In this document: piece after piece, positions 10,320 to 20,046 of the stretch | How the letters are laid out: each line of letters opens with the position of its first letter | Numbering within the stretch: the stretch's first letter is position 1 | Assembly (NCBI GenBank): GCA_003427395.1 | Contig: BFEA01000058.1 | Coordinates: 2,966,121-3,009,487 of the forward strand | Length of the DNA: 43,367 nucleotides | From: Chara braunii | Lineage: Eukaryota; Streptophyta; Charophyceae; Charales; Characeae | Reading direction: 5' to 3' | Made by a program: the position numbers and the translations under genes | Notes under the pieces: model-generated | What the model saw: the letters and a program-made list of their open reading frames with translations, nothing else | What the model was told of the DNA's origin: nothing | Database searches by the model: none

Positions 10320-10510
10320 GCAAGGTCGTGGACTGTTCGGTTTTCACCACTGCAGCTCTGGAAAGTAACTGGTCTCAAAATTTTTGGCGCCTTCAGTGTT
10401 CCTCTGGCGCCCGCATGAAGCAGAGTATACCCAGGATCGGGGTAGGATATTGTCTTGTTTTGTTTTATCCGAAGACAGCACCACGTTGTGGTATGTTTCT
10501 CCGTAAATAA
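10320..10510 (+). pseudogene. Probable C-terminal tail of the PLE
   Basis: In the RT frame the sequence after the stop at 10317-10319 still reads protein-like (LQLWKVTGLKIFGAFSVPLAP) before TGA near 10417. The overlapping 60-codon frame at 10328-10510 is in another phase. I take 10320 to about 10420 as residual tail and the rest as untranslated or flanking sequence. Confidence 0.3.
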
Positions 10511-11199
10511 TGTTTTCTCAGGCTAGGCAAATACGACTCATTCGTAGAATCGGACACGCGTTTTTTCGGATGGTATGGCATCAGTACAGTAGGTGAATAC
10601 AGAATCCAATCTAAAGATATCCTGACGGATAGCGCCTGGACGTTTTCGTGAACAAGGGGCCGCGTTCCTTTCGGAGTATGGTACCTCGGAGTGCAACATA
10701 TTTTGTGAAACTTAGCTTGGTCTTGGTACGAGTGGAACCATTTCTCAGAAGAATGAAAGAGTATAATTTAGTGTAGTAAGTACGACATTTTGCCTCAATC
10801 TGAGTGGCGAGTGAGTGAAAGGATTGAGTCTTTCTCGGCTAGGTGTTGAAGCCGAGAGTGGCGATGAAGGGATGACGACGCCATGACAGTAAAGCTCACG
10901 TTGTCTTCTTCATTTAATATTTTCATTATTGTGTAATCTCTTCTCTCGGAGATTGATATTGTTGTTGGAGAAAATCAGGCTTGATCTCAGGTATGCGTCA
11001 TGAGCCTATGATGTCCTTGAAACATTGAGAAGGGAAAGGAAGAGTCAAGAGCTCCGAGATTTCATCAAGAATGCTAACTACTGATGCATTGAAAAAAATC
11101 TCGAAAGTAACTACTAAAGGCATATTCCCCTATCAGTATGAGCATTGCTAGGTCTATCGCTCTGGCAATTCGGCCGCCAGCGTAGTACCGACTCGCTTC
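10511..11199. other. Unassigned sequence between two retroelements
   Basis: I see no coding motif, RNA gene or long repeat. This stretch could hold the 3' end of the PLE and the 5' leader of the Ty3 element, but no poly-A tail, LTR end or primer-binding site is visible. Confidence 0.4.
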
Positions 11200-11464
11200 T
11201 TGGAAGAAAATATCCACGATATCCGTCCTTATGTCAAGAAGGGAGACTGTGACGATGGTGAGGTCTTTAACTGGTTATGGGGAATCACAATCCAGTCTCT
11301 TTATGATGAGAAGGCAAATTTAATTAAGTGGAAGAAGAGAGTGGAATGGGGTCTAATGCCAGTAACATATGAGACTGTTCCGATCCCTCCTATACTTGAC
11401 AGCTACTGTGATGGGACTACTTGACTGCCAATTATCAGCATGGTACTGAAGTGGGAGAAAATAA
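11200..11464 (+). pseudogene. Unrecognised fragment upstream of the triplicated domain
   Basis: A 74-codon frame (11200-11424) rich in charged and aromatic residues (VFNWLWGITIQSLYDEK, IKWKKRVEW). It is protein-like and lies just before the repeated-domain region, so it is probably the upstream part of the same element protein. Its first codon is TTG, so the start is not real. I recognise no family motif and cannot say whether it belongs to gag. Confidence 0.35.
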
Positions 11465-11908
11465 TTGGTGGTCATGAGAACTAAAAAGATTCCAGCAGAG
11501 GAAATCAGACAGAGAAGGTTGAAATTTAGCAGAGGTTCAGACCCAAGTCAAGAGAAGGTCGGGTGTCTCCTAAGATCACTGTCGGATATAAGATGGTCGA
11601 AAGTGGATAGGAGCATTCTGACATTCTATTTCATAGACCTGAACACGTATGATGTGAGGATTTATGTCCCAAAAGAGAGAAGTACTGACGCAGTGTATGA
11701 GAGATGTTGGAGATTTGTCGAAGAGGCTGTATTGAACGAGAAAGTGAGACTTGAAAGGGAGAACAAATGTTTCACAGGATCCACCCGATTTACTGTCTTT
11801 GAGGGATTTACAGCTCCTCCCTTACCTGATATTAGCCTGTCAAGAGATAATTGGTCTGCTGTGGTTGAGTTTGCACTGAGAGTGGAAAGAGACAAAAAAA
11901 ACAGATAA
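11465..11908 (+). pseudogene. Triplicated unknown domain, repeat 1
   Basis: A 147-codon open frame starting at a TTG with no good ATG context until MRTKKIP, four codons later. The core reads LTFYFIDLNTYDVRIYVPKE, then a charged helix CWRFVEEAVLNEKVRLEREN, then FTVFEGF and a terminal SRDNWSAVVEF. The same order occurs in the next piece, and part of it in the third, so this is a tandemly repeated domain of about 130 residues. It lies upstream of the Ty3 protease, in the place of gag or of an extra ORF. I do not recognise the fold; a strand-strand-helix-strand arrangement is suggested by the pattern. Function unknown. Confidence 0.5.
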
Positions 11909-11949
11909 GCCAGCTCTACGAACCTCTGAAAGAGAAGTCCTGGTTTAGA

Positions 11950-12392
11950 TTGGTAAGAAGACATGGGAGGTTAAGCAAGGCTGAATCAGATAAATTGTTA
12001 AATTCCCTTAATTTTATAACAAGGAGGGTCGTGATTCTCTATGAGATCGTGAGATATGAGGCTCTAAAGAATCCAAGGCGAGAACAGGACAGTGTGTATG
12101 TTCTTACCTGTTACTTTATTGATCTTGATGAGTATGATGTTGTGATCTACGTACCAAAACAAAGCTTTGAGGAGTGCAGAAAAGATTCATGCTGGCAACG
12201 AGCGTCTGATATTGTGCATGCTGAGAAAAGAAGATTAGAACGGGAAGGAGAAAGTTTCTGATGGAGTACTTATATCAGGCCTTTCGTTGGATTACCATCT
12301 TCTCCTGCTGAAGGGCTTACCTTTTCGAGGGACAATTGGTCAGCCATGATGAATTTTGTATGGAAAGTGAAAAGAGTCCAAGAAGAATATTC
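11950..12392 (+). pseudogene. Triplicated unknown domain, repeat 2
   Basis: This lies in a different frame from repeat 1. It reads VILYEIVRYEALKNP, then LTCYFIDLDEYDVVIYVPKQ, then CWQRASDIVHAEKRRLEREG, a TGA near 12259-12261, and then, in the same frame, YIRPFVGLPSS and FSRDNWSAMMNF. Every block matches repeat 1 in order (FIDL-x-x-YDV-x-IYVPK, the ERE helix, SRDNWSA). The separation of about 480 bp gives the domain period. The copies have diverged considerably, so the duplication is old or the copies are functionally distinct. No known domain name fits. Confidence 0.5.
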
Positions 12393-12578
12393 TTAGTAGC
12401 AAGAATAACTACTATGAGGGACAAACTTTATGAGGTGACAAGGTATGATAATCCCTTTTTAATACTGAGGCATGAGATTTGCGGGCGAGGACGTGTAACG
12501 TTTCACATTCCTGTGATCAAGTTCCTGAACTCTGACAGTCTGGACATGAAGGTTTACTCCTCGACTTCTTGGCCTTAA
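12393..12578 (+). pseudogene. Triplicated unknown domain, repeat 3 (partial)
   Basis: In a third frame, KLYEVTRYDNP corresponds to ILYEIVRYEALKNP of repeat 2, and VTFHIPVIKFLNSDSLDMKVY corresponds to LTCYFIDLDEYDVVIY. It ends at TAA 12576-12578 without the ERE helix, so it is either partial or interrupted. Downstream, another frame (12592 onward, MKKKKKRKTNVNVHTFVGGIPG) leads toward the protease. Confidence 0.4.
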
Positions 12579-12591
12579 GCATGATGAAAAT

Positions 12592-13500
12592 ATGAAGAAA
12601 AAGAAGAAAAGAAAGACTAATGTAAATGTACATACATTTGTAGGCGGAATACCTGGGAGACTCATACAAGAGCCTGATGATTCACTTGCCTTGATTGAGT
12701 TGCCTCTACGGTCTCTCTCTTTGGTGGAGGACGTGACTGATGACATTATTCCAGATGTGTCTTCGTTATGAGAGAATTTGGCTCCTCAGATTTCCTCTGA
12801 GTTGGCAGTGTTTTCTTATAACAAACCTACTTGTTCGGCTAACATGGTGTCATTTGAAGGTGGCTTACCACCAGAACTCGTTATCGAAGCGGACCCAGTG
12901 ATTGAGGAAGTGAGGAATGTCCATGCACATTTAACCCCTCAAATGATAGAGGAAAAGAAAAGAAGAAATGTCCAGGAGGCTCTGATTGAAATCCTTGATG
13001 ATAAAAATCCAGAAACCCTATCGAAGAGAAGCAAACAAGGGAAGATGAATTTGTTTTTATTTAAGAGTGAATTAGAAGATGAAACAGTAATTACTGATGT
13101 GATTATTAAGATGTCGGAAAAAACAGAAGTGACATTATCCTTCAAGGAGGCAATGACACTAGCATCCAAGTTGAGAGAGGAATTGAAGAAATTAATTGAG
13201 AAGAAGAGAATGCAAGTTAATTACTCGGGATCATTCTTTCCTAGTCAGGTTAACAAGACCTTGTCTGGATGCAAGATGAGGTTTGCAACCGTGGGTTGTG
13301 GCTACTTAACGATCTACATTAATCAAGTGAAAATTCGAGCCTTAGTTGATTCTGTGGCAGAGATGATACTTATTTCTCATAAGGCAATGAAAGTTTGTGG
13401 ACTGACGATTGATAGGCCTGCAATGCAAACGCTAAGCAATATTGTTGGAGAGCTCTTCGTAGCAGGATTTATTGACCATCTGCCCATTAGAGTTGGCTGA
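12592..13500 (+). pseudogene. Ty3-1 protease region, N-terminal part
   Basis: One frame runs from about 12592 through TGA 12769-12771 to TGA 13498-13500. It contains a Lys/Glu-rich helical stretch and TEVTLSFKEAMTLASKLREEL, a segment typical of the region before the protease in this Ty3 class. The retropepsin follows: VGCGYLTIYINQVKIRALVDSVAEMILIS, where the catalytic triad should read DSG or DTG but here is Asp-Ser-Val (Asp codon 13348-13350, Val 13354-13356). Loss of the Gly probably inactivates the protease. A one-base frameshift at 13498-13501 carries the protein into the next piece. Confidence 0.72.
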
Positions 13501-13862
13501 TGTCAGTCGAGTTATTGAGATTTGTGATACCAGACTTGGATCATGACTGTATTCTGGGCACCCCGCTCTTACATAGGATGGAGGTTGTCCAGTTCTTCAG
13601 TCATGAAGGGTCATCTTGGATCAGTCTGCAAAACCCGGAAACTTCTCAAGAGCAGACTTTCGTAGTTTGTCCGGCCTACCATCACAAACACAAGATATCA
13701 GTTAACTCAATTACAAGGGAAGAGTCCGTTGAGCGGGTAAGGAAGATCAAGAGAAAAGATAAACAAGAATTTAAGGAGGAAGTCTCGGTTGATAGCAATC
13801 AAATTTCAAAGATGGTGAAAGCTTTGAAATTTGCATCAACTCATCATTTTTTAGGAAAATAG
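13500..13862 (+). pseudogene. Ty3-1 protease C-terminal part and linker
   Basis: It overlaps the end of the previous piece by one base in another phase. LDHDCILGTPLLHRM is the second conserved retropepsin motif (hydrophobic-ILG-x-P), immediately followed by strands and a Lys/Glu-rich linker (KIKRKDKQEFKEEV) before the RT. It ends at TAG 13860-13862. A further frameshift between 13862 and 13898 leads to the RT frame. The shared domain order with the flanking pieces makes it part of the same polyprotein. Confidence 0.65.
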
Positions 13863-13897
13863 TCACTGGGTCGAGAAAAAAATATAAGCCCAAGGGA

Positions 13898-15511
13898 GTG
13901 AAGAAGAACCCAGTGACGATCCTAATAGAAAATGATTATGACGAAACAATGGAAAAAGAGAGGAGAATTATTAAAGCATTAAGAAAATCTACGAAATTTG
14001 GGAATAGAGTCACTAGGGAGAGGTTTGGCACGATGAAGATAAACTTTGATCAGTTTATCTTGCCTAAAAAGAAGGAATATATCTTCAAGGTGTATCAAGA
14101 GTTCTCTGGTGCATTCTCTTTTAATGATGGAGAAAGAGGGCGGTTGGATGTGGATATGATTAAGATGGCAAAAATCTGGACAGTTTATCACATCCGATGG
14201 AATGACAAACCAACCAAGTATGCCCTGAAAGAAGAGGCAGAAGTGATAAAGTATCTCAACAAAAAAATAGCATCTAATGTTGTTGAGCCTGCTGATGGAC
14301 CGTATGCTAACCACTGATTTTGCTTTTGGAAACCAAGGGGTGGATTGAGATGGATACAGAATCTCCAGAAGTTCAACTCAGTAACGGTACGTGACGTAGG
14401 TAACCTCCCTAATGCTGATCTCCTTTCTAAATCCTTTGTTGGTCGATACATTTATTCTTCAATTGATTTATATTCTGACTATGATCAGTTTCTCATTGAT
14501 CCCACTAGTCGGTCAATGACTGTTATGCACACGCCAAGATGCCTCATTCAGATGTGCGTGGTGCCCAAAGGTTGGACTAATGGTGTGGCAGTGGTACAAA
14601 AGGATATGATCAAAGTCATGCAGGATATCTCGCCTGAGATAATCAGTCCTTATATTGATGATAATCCTATGAAAGGACCTATGGTAACAGATGAAACTTT
14701 GGTTGGGGATAGCGTGAGGAAGTTTGTCTGGGAGCATGTTGAAGGTGTAAAGCTGGTCCTAGAAAGACTTCAGAAGTATAATCTGACTGTCAGTGGACCA
14801 AAGTCGCTTCTCTTCCAAGCACATGTCATCATTCTGGGCTTCATATGTTTCTCAAAGGGTAGGAGCCCTGACCCCAAGAAGATAGACAAAATTTTGAACT
14901 GGCCTTTGCCCCTCAAGCGGGTGACATATGTCAGAAGTTTTTTTGTTGTCTGTGGGTTCTGGAGGATTTTCATACCTCATTTTGCTACCCTTGCAGAGCC
15001 ACTGAGGGAAATTGTGAGGCAAGGGACTGATTTATATTGGACTGAGAAAAGACAGACTTCTGCAGAAACTCTGCACGAAAAATTAAAAGATGGTGGTATT
15101 GTGTTGGGAGTGTTTTTCTATGATGATGAGGAAGAAAGAACCTTCATCATCGAGGCAGATGGAGGATCAGTTGCTCTGGGTGGTGTACTCATACAGAAGG
15201 ATGAGAATGGTAGAGAAAAATCTCTAAGGTTTGAGAATAGGACTCTCAATTCCACAGAAAGAGGCTACACCCAGTTCAGGAAAGAACTGTTGGCCATTAT
15301 CCACTGTCTCAGGTGCTTCAGACACTATGTCCTTCGAAGGAGATTCAGTCTGAGAACTGATGCATCTGTTGTGATAGGTGCAATTAAGAAGGACCAACAA
15401 GTAGATCCAACAGTAAGCAGATGGATAACCTTCATTTGGGCTTTTGATTTTGTCTTGGAAAAGATTCGAACTGAGAGAAATAGGGCAGATGACCTAAGTC
15501 GAATCGAATAG
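13898..15511 (+). pseudogene. Ty3-1 reverse transcriptase and RNase H
   Basis: One frame is kept over 1.6 kb with a single internal TGA (14315-14317), where family members have a Trp (PxANH-stop-FCFWKPRGG corresponds to a WFF-K motif). The RT shows NLQKFNSVTVRD, SIDLYSDYDQ (motif A, Asp codon 14465-14467), CVVPKGWTNGVAV (motif B) and YIDDNPMKGP (motif C, 14651-14662). The connection segment VRSFFVVCGFWRIFIPHFATLAEPL follows. RNase H has FIIEADGGSVALGGV, RKELLAIIHCL, LRTDASVV and NRADDLSR, so its acidic residues are present. The longest open part is 388 codons. It would convert element RNA to DNA in virus-like particles. Confidence 0.85.
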
Positions 15512-16885
15512 AGGAAAAATGAAGAAGAAGATATTGAAAGAACTATTGAAGAATCTTCATATGTTGATAATTTTCAGGATGAGAAAGATGACGAAGATTA
15601 TGAAGTACCAAACTCCTATAAGTGGAGTTTATGGCCTGAAGAAAGAGACAGCTGAGGAGAAATCCTTGATGTTTATGTATATAAATCAATTATCGGGAAA
15701 GAAGGGGAGCAAGAACCGAATGACTAGTATGCAAAGATCAATGCTGCAGTTGTCGTTGTCCATGACATAGGAGAAAACTCAGGCTTAAAGAATGAAGATG
15801 AAGATGAGAAAAAAAAAAAATAGATATTATTGATCTTTGAGAAGTACGATGAAGTTTACCAAGAGATTGGAAAGAAAATGGACAAAGAACGGCTGAAGGA
15901 ATATTATTGCAAAAATTCAAGGAAAAGGTTCAAACTAAAACGAGGTCACTTTTTTGTGGATGGTAAGGGAGGACTACCTCCACTAAAAGTGGTCTGTGGT
16001 AAAGAGAGACAACTTGAGACAATTGTTGCTCTGCATGAGGGGGTTGCAGGTGACCACAGAGCTACAGAGGCAACCTACTCTAAGACTGTCAAACTCTACT
16101 TCTGGCTTGGCATGAGAGACATGATTTTCAGATTTTGTAAATCATGTGTGTTATGTCAGAAGAGGTCTACCACGAGGATGATTGAACCTTTATTTCTCAC
16201 TATCCTGGTAGAGCCGGAAAGTCGACTTCATTTACATCTCATCACCGTATCATTAGGCAACGGTAGGATGAGATATATATTGAACATGAGAGATAATTTA
16301 TCTGAATATGCCGAGGCAAAAGCTATGAAAAGGAAGACGACCGAGCAAGTGGCTGACTGGATAGAGGAAGTCTATCTCGGGTATCCTTTCATCAGAGAGT
16401 TTGTCTAAGACAGAGGATCAGAGTTCAGAAATGAGATTGTAAGAAGAACCACTCTCAGGTTGGCTGTCAAAATTCGATATATGACTACCTATCATCCTCA
16501 AGCGAATGCACCTGTTGAGAGGGGTCACAGAACTCTGAAAGATTCATTGGTCAAGTGGTGTGAAGAAAATCTCAGTAACTGGTCAAAAGTACTAAGGGTT
16601 GTTGTCTATGCAGACAACATCACTGTCAAGAGAACTACTAATTATGCTCCATTTACCCTGTGGTATGGTCGATATGCTACCTTGCCTATTGAAAACATTG
16701 ACAAGACATGGTCAAGTCAAGAGAGTGACAAAGACTATTATATTTCAGAGTTTCTTCAAATCAGAATGAAGCAAATATCAGAGGTTGATCAGAAAGTTAT
16801 GGATGTCGCAGAGAGAATGACATCCAGCAGATTATCAGATCAAGAGAGATGGAACAAGAAAATATATATAAGAAAAGATATATAA
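15512..16885 (+). pseudogene. Ty3-1 integrase (zinc finger and catalytic core)
   Basis: It continues the RT frame, with stops at 15653-15655, 15719-15721, about 15821 and TAA 16406-16408. An acidic linker precedes the HHCC finger (HEGVAGDH...CKSCVLCQ, about 16034-16160). In the core, the position of the first catalytic Asp reads LHLHLITVSLG, so Ile replaces Asp. The second Asp is in DRGSEF directly after the nonsense codon, and the catalytic Glu is in ANAPVERGH (codon 16517-16519). The late motif YADNITVKRTTNYAPFTLWYGR marks the Ty3 class with a RGH...ADN signature. Loss of the first Asp alone would abolish integration. It ends at TAA 16883-16885. Confidence 0.82.
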
Positions 16886-16899
16886 GAAAAGAGAAACTG

Positions 16900-17301
16900 A
16901 AAGTTGGTGACGTTGTCCTTCTGTTCGATAGTTCTCTTGAGACCCAGTGGACTAAACGGTTGGAGCCCAGATGACTTGGTCCCTACAGAATTACAGGTGA
17001 AGCAGAAGACAAAGTTTATGAGATATCTAAGATGGATGACTCAAGGGTCCACGATATGGTATCAGGGTCAAGACTTCGTAAGTTTATCTTCAGAGACCCT
17101 GACCTAGTTCCCACAATGACCGGAAAGAAAGGAAAGAAAGGACAGTCATCCGGATATCTAAGATCACTGGGTCCGGCTAGAAGACAACTTCGGAAAATTA
17201 AAAATAAGTACAGTGAGCCTGCAAAACTCAACCTTCAGCAGACTCTGATCATTCTTGCATTTATCAGTTTAGTATTTCAGGCTTTCAGTATGTCAAGTTA
17301 A
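16900..17301 (+). pseudogene. Integrase C-terminal GPY/F module and tail
   Basis: In a new frame, KVGDVVLLFDSSLETQW, KRLEPR, a stop, LGPYRITGEAEDKVYEI is the GPY/F module of Ty3 integrases. The stop, TGA 16972-16974, occupies the position of the conserved Trp in RW-x-GPY, consistent with TGG to TGA. It is followed by SRLRKFIF and a basic tail that ends with a hydrophobic segment (LIILAFISLVFQAF) before TAA 17299-17301. A frameshift near 16885-16900 separates it from the core. The hydrophobic end is unusual but may be untranslated sequence read by chance. Confidence 0.68.
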
Positions 17302-17382
17302 TTTTGTTTCAGCAAGTAAGAGAGTTCAAAAAACTAAGTTTCTTTGATGCAGAGCTACAGTCGGTCCATGAGTGTCAAGTCT

Positions 17383-17383
17383 C

Positions 17384-17416
<33 letters not shown>

Positions 17417-17506
17417 TCAATCGATCAATCAAAGTGATTGATTTAATCGGATCTTGATTTTGAAATCAAGATCCGACTGAATCAATCGATTTGATTGATC
17501 GATCGA

Positions 17507-17545
<39 letters not shown>

Positions 17546-17559
17546 AATTGATTGATTTG
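17383..17559. repeat. (AATC)n palindrome 1
   Basis: CAAT/TCAA repeats on the left become GATT repeats on the right around a perfect inverted core, CGGATCTTGATTT (17448-17460) and AAATCAAGATCCG (17463-17475). The whole 177 bp can fold into one long hairpin. It truncates the 3' side of Ty3-1, whose last frame ends only 80 bp upstream. Confidence 0.9.
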
Positions 17560-17582
17560 AAAAAAAAAAAAAAAAAAAAAAA
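17560..17582 (+). repeat. A23 homopolymer run
   Basis: An uninterrupted run of 23 A directly after the first (AATC)n palindrome, separating it from the first purine-rich unit. It is not preceded by a retroposon body that I can recognise. Confidence 0.9.
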
Positions 17583-18590
17583 CACCAATCACAACGAAGG
17601 ACGCGTGGGATGGGAGGGCAAAGAGAAGAGGGAGGACACGCGGGAGGGGAGGGCGGAGATAAGAGGGAGGACGGGGGAAAGAGGAGGGTGGAGATAGGGG
17701 GAAGGACGGGCGGGAGGGGAGGGCGGAGAGGAGGGGGAGGACGGGCGGGAGGAGAGGGCGGAGATAAGGAGGAGGATGCGCGGGAGGGGAGGGCAGAGAG
17801 AACAAGGAGAACGGGGAAAAGGGGAGAAGAGGAGGAGGAGTGGAGGAAGAAGAAACCGAAGAGGAGGGAGAAGAAGAAGAGGAGAAGGAGGAGAAGGAGG
17901 AAGAAGCAGCGCACAGGGAAGAAGGATGTTCGGGAGAAAAAGAAAAAAATCGGCTATGGCTAACGGACGAGGAGAAAAACAGGAGGAGGAGAAGGAGGAG
18001 GAGGAGGAAGAAGACGATGATGAAGAAAAGGGAATAAGAGGAGGAGGAGGAGGGAGAAAATGATGACGAAAAAGAGGGAGGAGAAGGGTAGGAGGAAGAG
18101 GAGGAAAGAAGACGACGAAGAGGAGGGTGGAGAAGAGGACGAGGAGGAGGAGGAGGAAGAAGAAGCCGCACGCAAGAAATGTGGATTTTTGGGGGGAGAA
18201 AAAAAAAAACGGCTACAATAAACGAACGAGGAGGAGGAGAAGAGGAGGAGGAGGAGGTAGAAGATGACGAAGAAGAGGAGGAGTGAAGGAAGAAGAAAAC
18301 GAAGAGGAGGGAGGAAAAGAAGAGGAGAAGGAGGAGGAGGAGGAGGAGGAAGCAAAGCACAGGGACGTGAAAGCCTAAGCGATGGAGGTAGTCGACGAAG
18401 AGGAGGAGGAAGAGGAAGACGAAGTACAGGAGGTTGGGGCGACGAAAAATGAGGAAGAAGAAGAGAAAGAAGAGGAGGAGGAGGAAGCCGGGGAGGAGGT
18501 GGCGGAGGAGGACGATGAAGAAGAAAAAAATGGGAAGAAGGGGGAGGGGAGCGACGGCGGGAGGATATTTTGTAACGTTTTTTCTTTTTT

Positions 18591-18628
<38 letters not shown>

Positions 18629-18737
18629 TCAATTGATCAATCAAATCGATTGATTCAATCGGATCTTGATTTTCAAATCGATTGAATCAATCGATTTGAT
18701 TGATTGATTGATTTGACTAATTTGATTGATTGATTTA
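18591..18737. repeat. (AATC)n palindrome 2
   Basis: ATCAATCAAT repeats pass through a degenerate core (TCGGATCTTGATTTTCAAATC) into GATTGATT repeats. The core is less perfect than in palindrome 1, having lost the right-hand AAGATCCGA. It is bounded on both sides by purine-rich DNA; an N occurs shortly after it in the following GGA run. Confidence 0.9.
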
Positions 18738-19915
18738 AGAGGAGGAGGAGGAGGAGGAGGAGGAGGAGGAGGAGNGAGGAGGAGGAGGAGGCAGAGGAGG
18801 CAGAGGAGTAAGAGGAGGAAGTGAAGGAAGAGGACGAGGAGTTGACGGAGGAAGAAGAAAAAGAGGAGGAGGCGGAGGAGGAGGAGGAGGAAGAGGAGGA
18901 GGAGGTAGAAGATGGCGAAGAAGAGGAGGAGTGGAGGAAGAAGAAAACGAAGAGGAGGGAGGAGAAGAAGAGGAAAAGGAGGAGGAGGAGGAGGAGGAGC
19001 TAGAAGATGACGAAGAAGAGGAGTGGAGGAAGAAGCAAACGAAGAGGGGGAAAAAGAAAATGATGAAGAAGAGGGAGGAAAAGAAGAGGAGATGGAGGAG
19101 GAGGAAGAGGAGGAGGAGGTAGAAGATCACGAAGAAGAGGAGGAGGAGTGGAGGAAGAAGAAAACAAAGCGGAGGGAGAAGAAGAAGAGGAGGAGGAGGA
19201 GGAGCAAGAAGCAACGCACAGGGAAGAGGGATGTTCGGGAGAAAAAAAAACTCGGCTAATACGTCGGTTATGGCTAATGGATGAGGAGGAGGAGAATAGG
19301 AGGAGGAGAAGGAGGAGAAAGAAAACGATGACGAAGAAGAGGGAAGAAGAGGAGTAGGAGGAGGAGGGAGAAGATGATGATGAAAATGAGGGAGGAGAAG
19401 GGTAGGAGGAAGAGGTGGAGAAAGAAGACGACGAAGAGGAGGGAGGAGAAGAGGACGAGGAGGAGGAGGAGGAAGAAGAAGCAACGCACAAGAATCGTTG
19501 ATTTTCGGGGGGAGAAAAAAAAAACGGCTACGGCAAACGAACGAGGAGGAGGAGAAGAGGAGGAGAAAAGGAGGAGGAGGAGGTAGAAGATGACGAAGAA
19601 GAGGAGGGGGAGTAAAGGAAGAAGAAAACGAAGAGGAGGGAGGAGAAGAAGAGGAGAAGGAGGAGGAGGAAGCAAAGCATACAGATGACGATGAAAGCCT
19701 AAGCGATGGAGGTAGTCGACGAAGAGGAGGAGGAAGAGGAAGACGAAGTAGGTTGGGGCGACGGAAAACAAGGAAGAAGAAGAGAAAGAAGAGGAGGAGG
19801 AGGAAGCCGGGGAGGAGGTGGCGGAGGACGACGATGAAAAAGAAAAAGATGGGAAGGAGGGGGAGGGGAGCGACGGCAGGAGGATATTTTGTAACCTTTT
19901 TTTTCTTTTCTTTTT

Positions 19916-20046
19916 AATCAATCAATCAATCAATCAAATCAATCAAATCAATCGATCAATCAAATCGATTGATTCAATCGGATCTTGATTGATCGATTGA
20001 TTGATTGATTTGATTGATTGATTTGATTGATTGATTGATTGATTGA
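19916..20046. repeat. (AATC)n palindrome 3
   Basis: AATCAATC repeats, core TCGGATCTTGATTGATCGATTG, then GATT repeats. The core retains only the left half of the version in palindrome 1. It begins the third, incomplete purine-rich unit. Confidence 0.9.

Larger units (their letters stand above)
6824..10420 (+). mobile_element. Penelope-like element with N-terminal GIY-YIG (Naiad/Chlamys type), decayed
   Basis: Domains on the plus strand occur in this order: acidic and SAP-like N-terminus, GIY-YIG endonuclease, a long linker with a CxC motif, then a Penelope-type reverse transcriptase with YIDD. Canonical endonuclease-bearing PLEs have GIY-YIG after the RT. The permuted order plus CxC linker defines the Naiad/Chlamys clade, and Chlamys members occur in green algae, spike mosses and slime molds. 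The frame is interrupted by about six nonsense codons and by frameshifts at the A15 run (7937-7951), near 9130 and near 9385. Element ends are unknown: no pseudo-LTR pair or target duplication was found. The clade call is strong, the host inference weak. Confidence 0.85.
11200..17301 (+). mobile_element. Ty3/gypsy retrotransposon 1, pol region, decayed
   Basis: On the plus strand in order: an unrecognised repeated-domain region, aspartic protease, RT, RNase H, HHCC zinc finger, integrase core and a GPY/F module. That is the Ty3/gypsy order (integrase after RNase H). The RT vocabulary (SIDLYSDYDQ, YIDDNPMKGP, RKFVWEH) matches a Ty3 class common in fungi and also, as I recall, found in charophyte algae. 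A recognisable capsid/nucleocapsid gag is not seen upstream. No LTRs were found: the 3' side ends in satellite at 17383. DNA here is clearly AT-richer than the Ty3 copies at 20990-30690. Confidence 0.88.
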
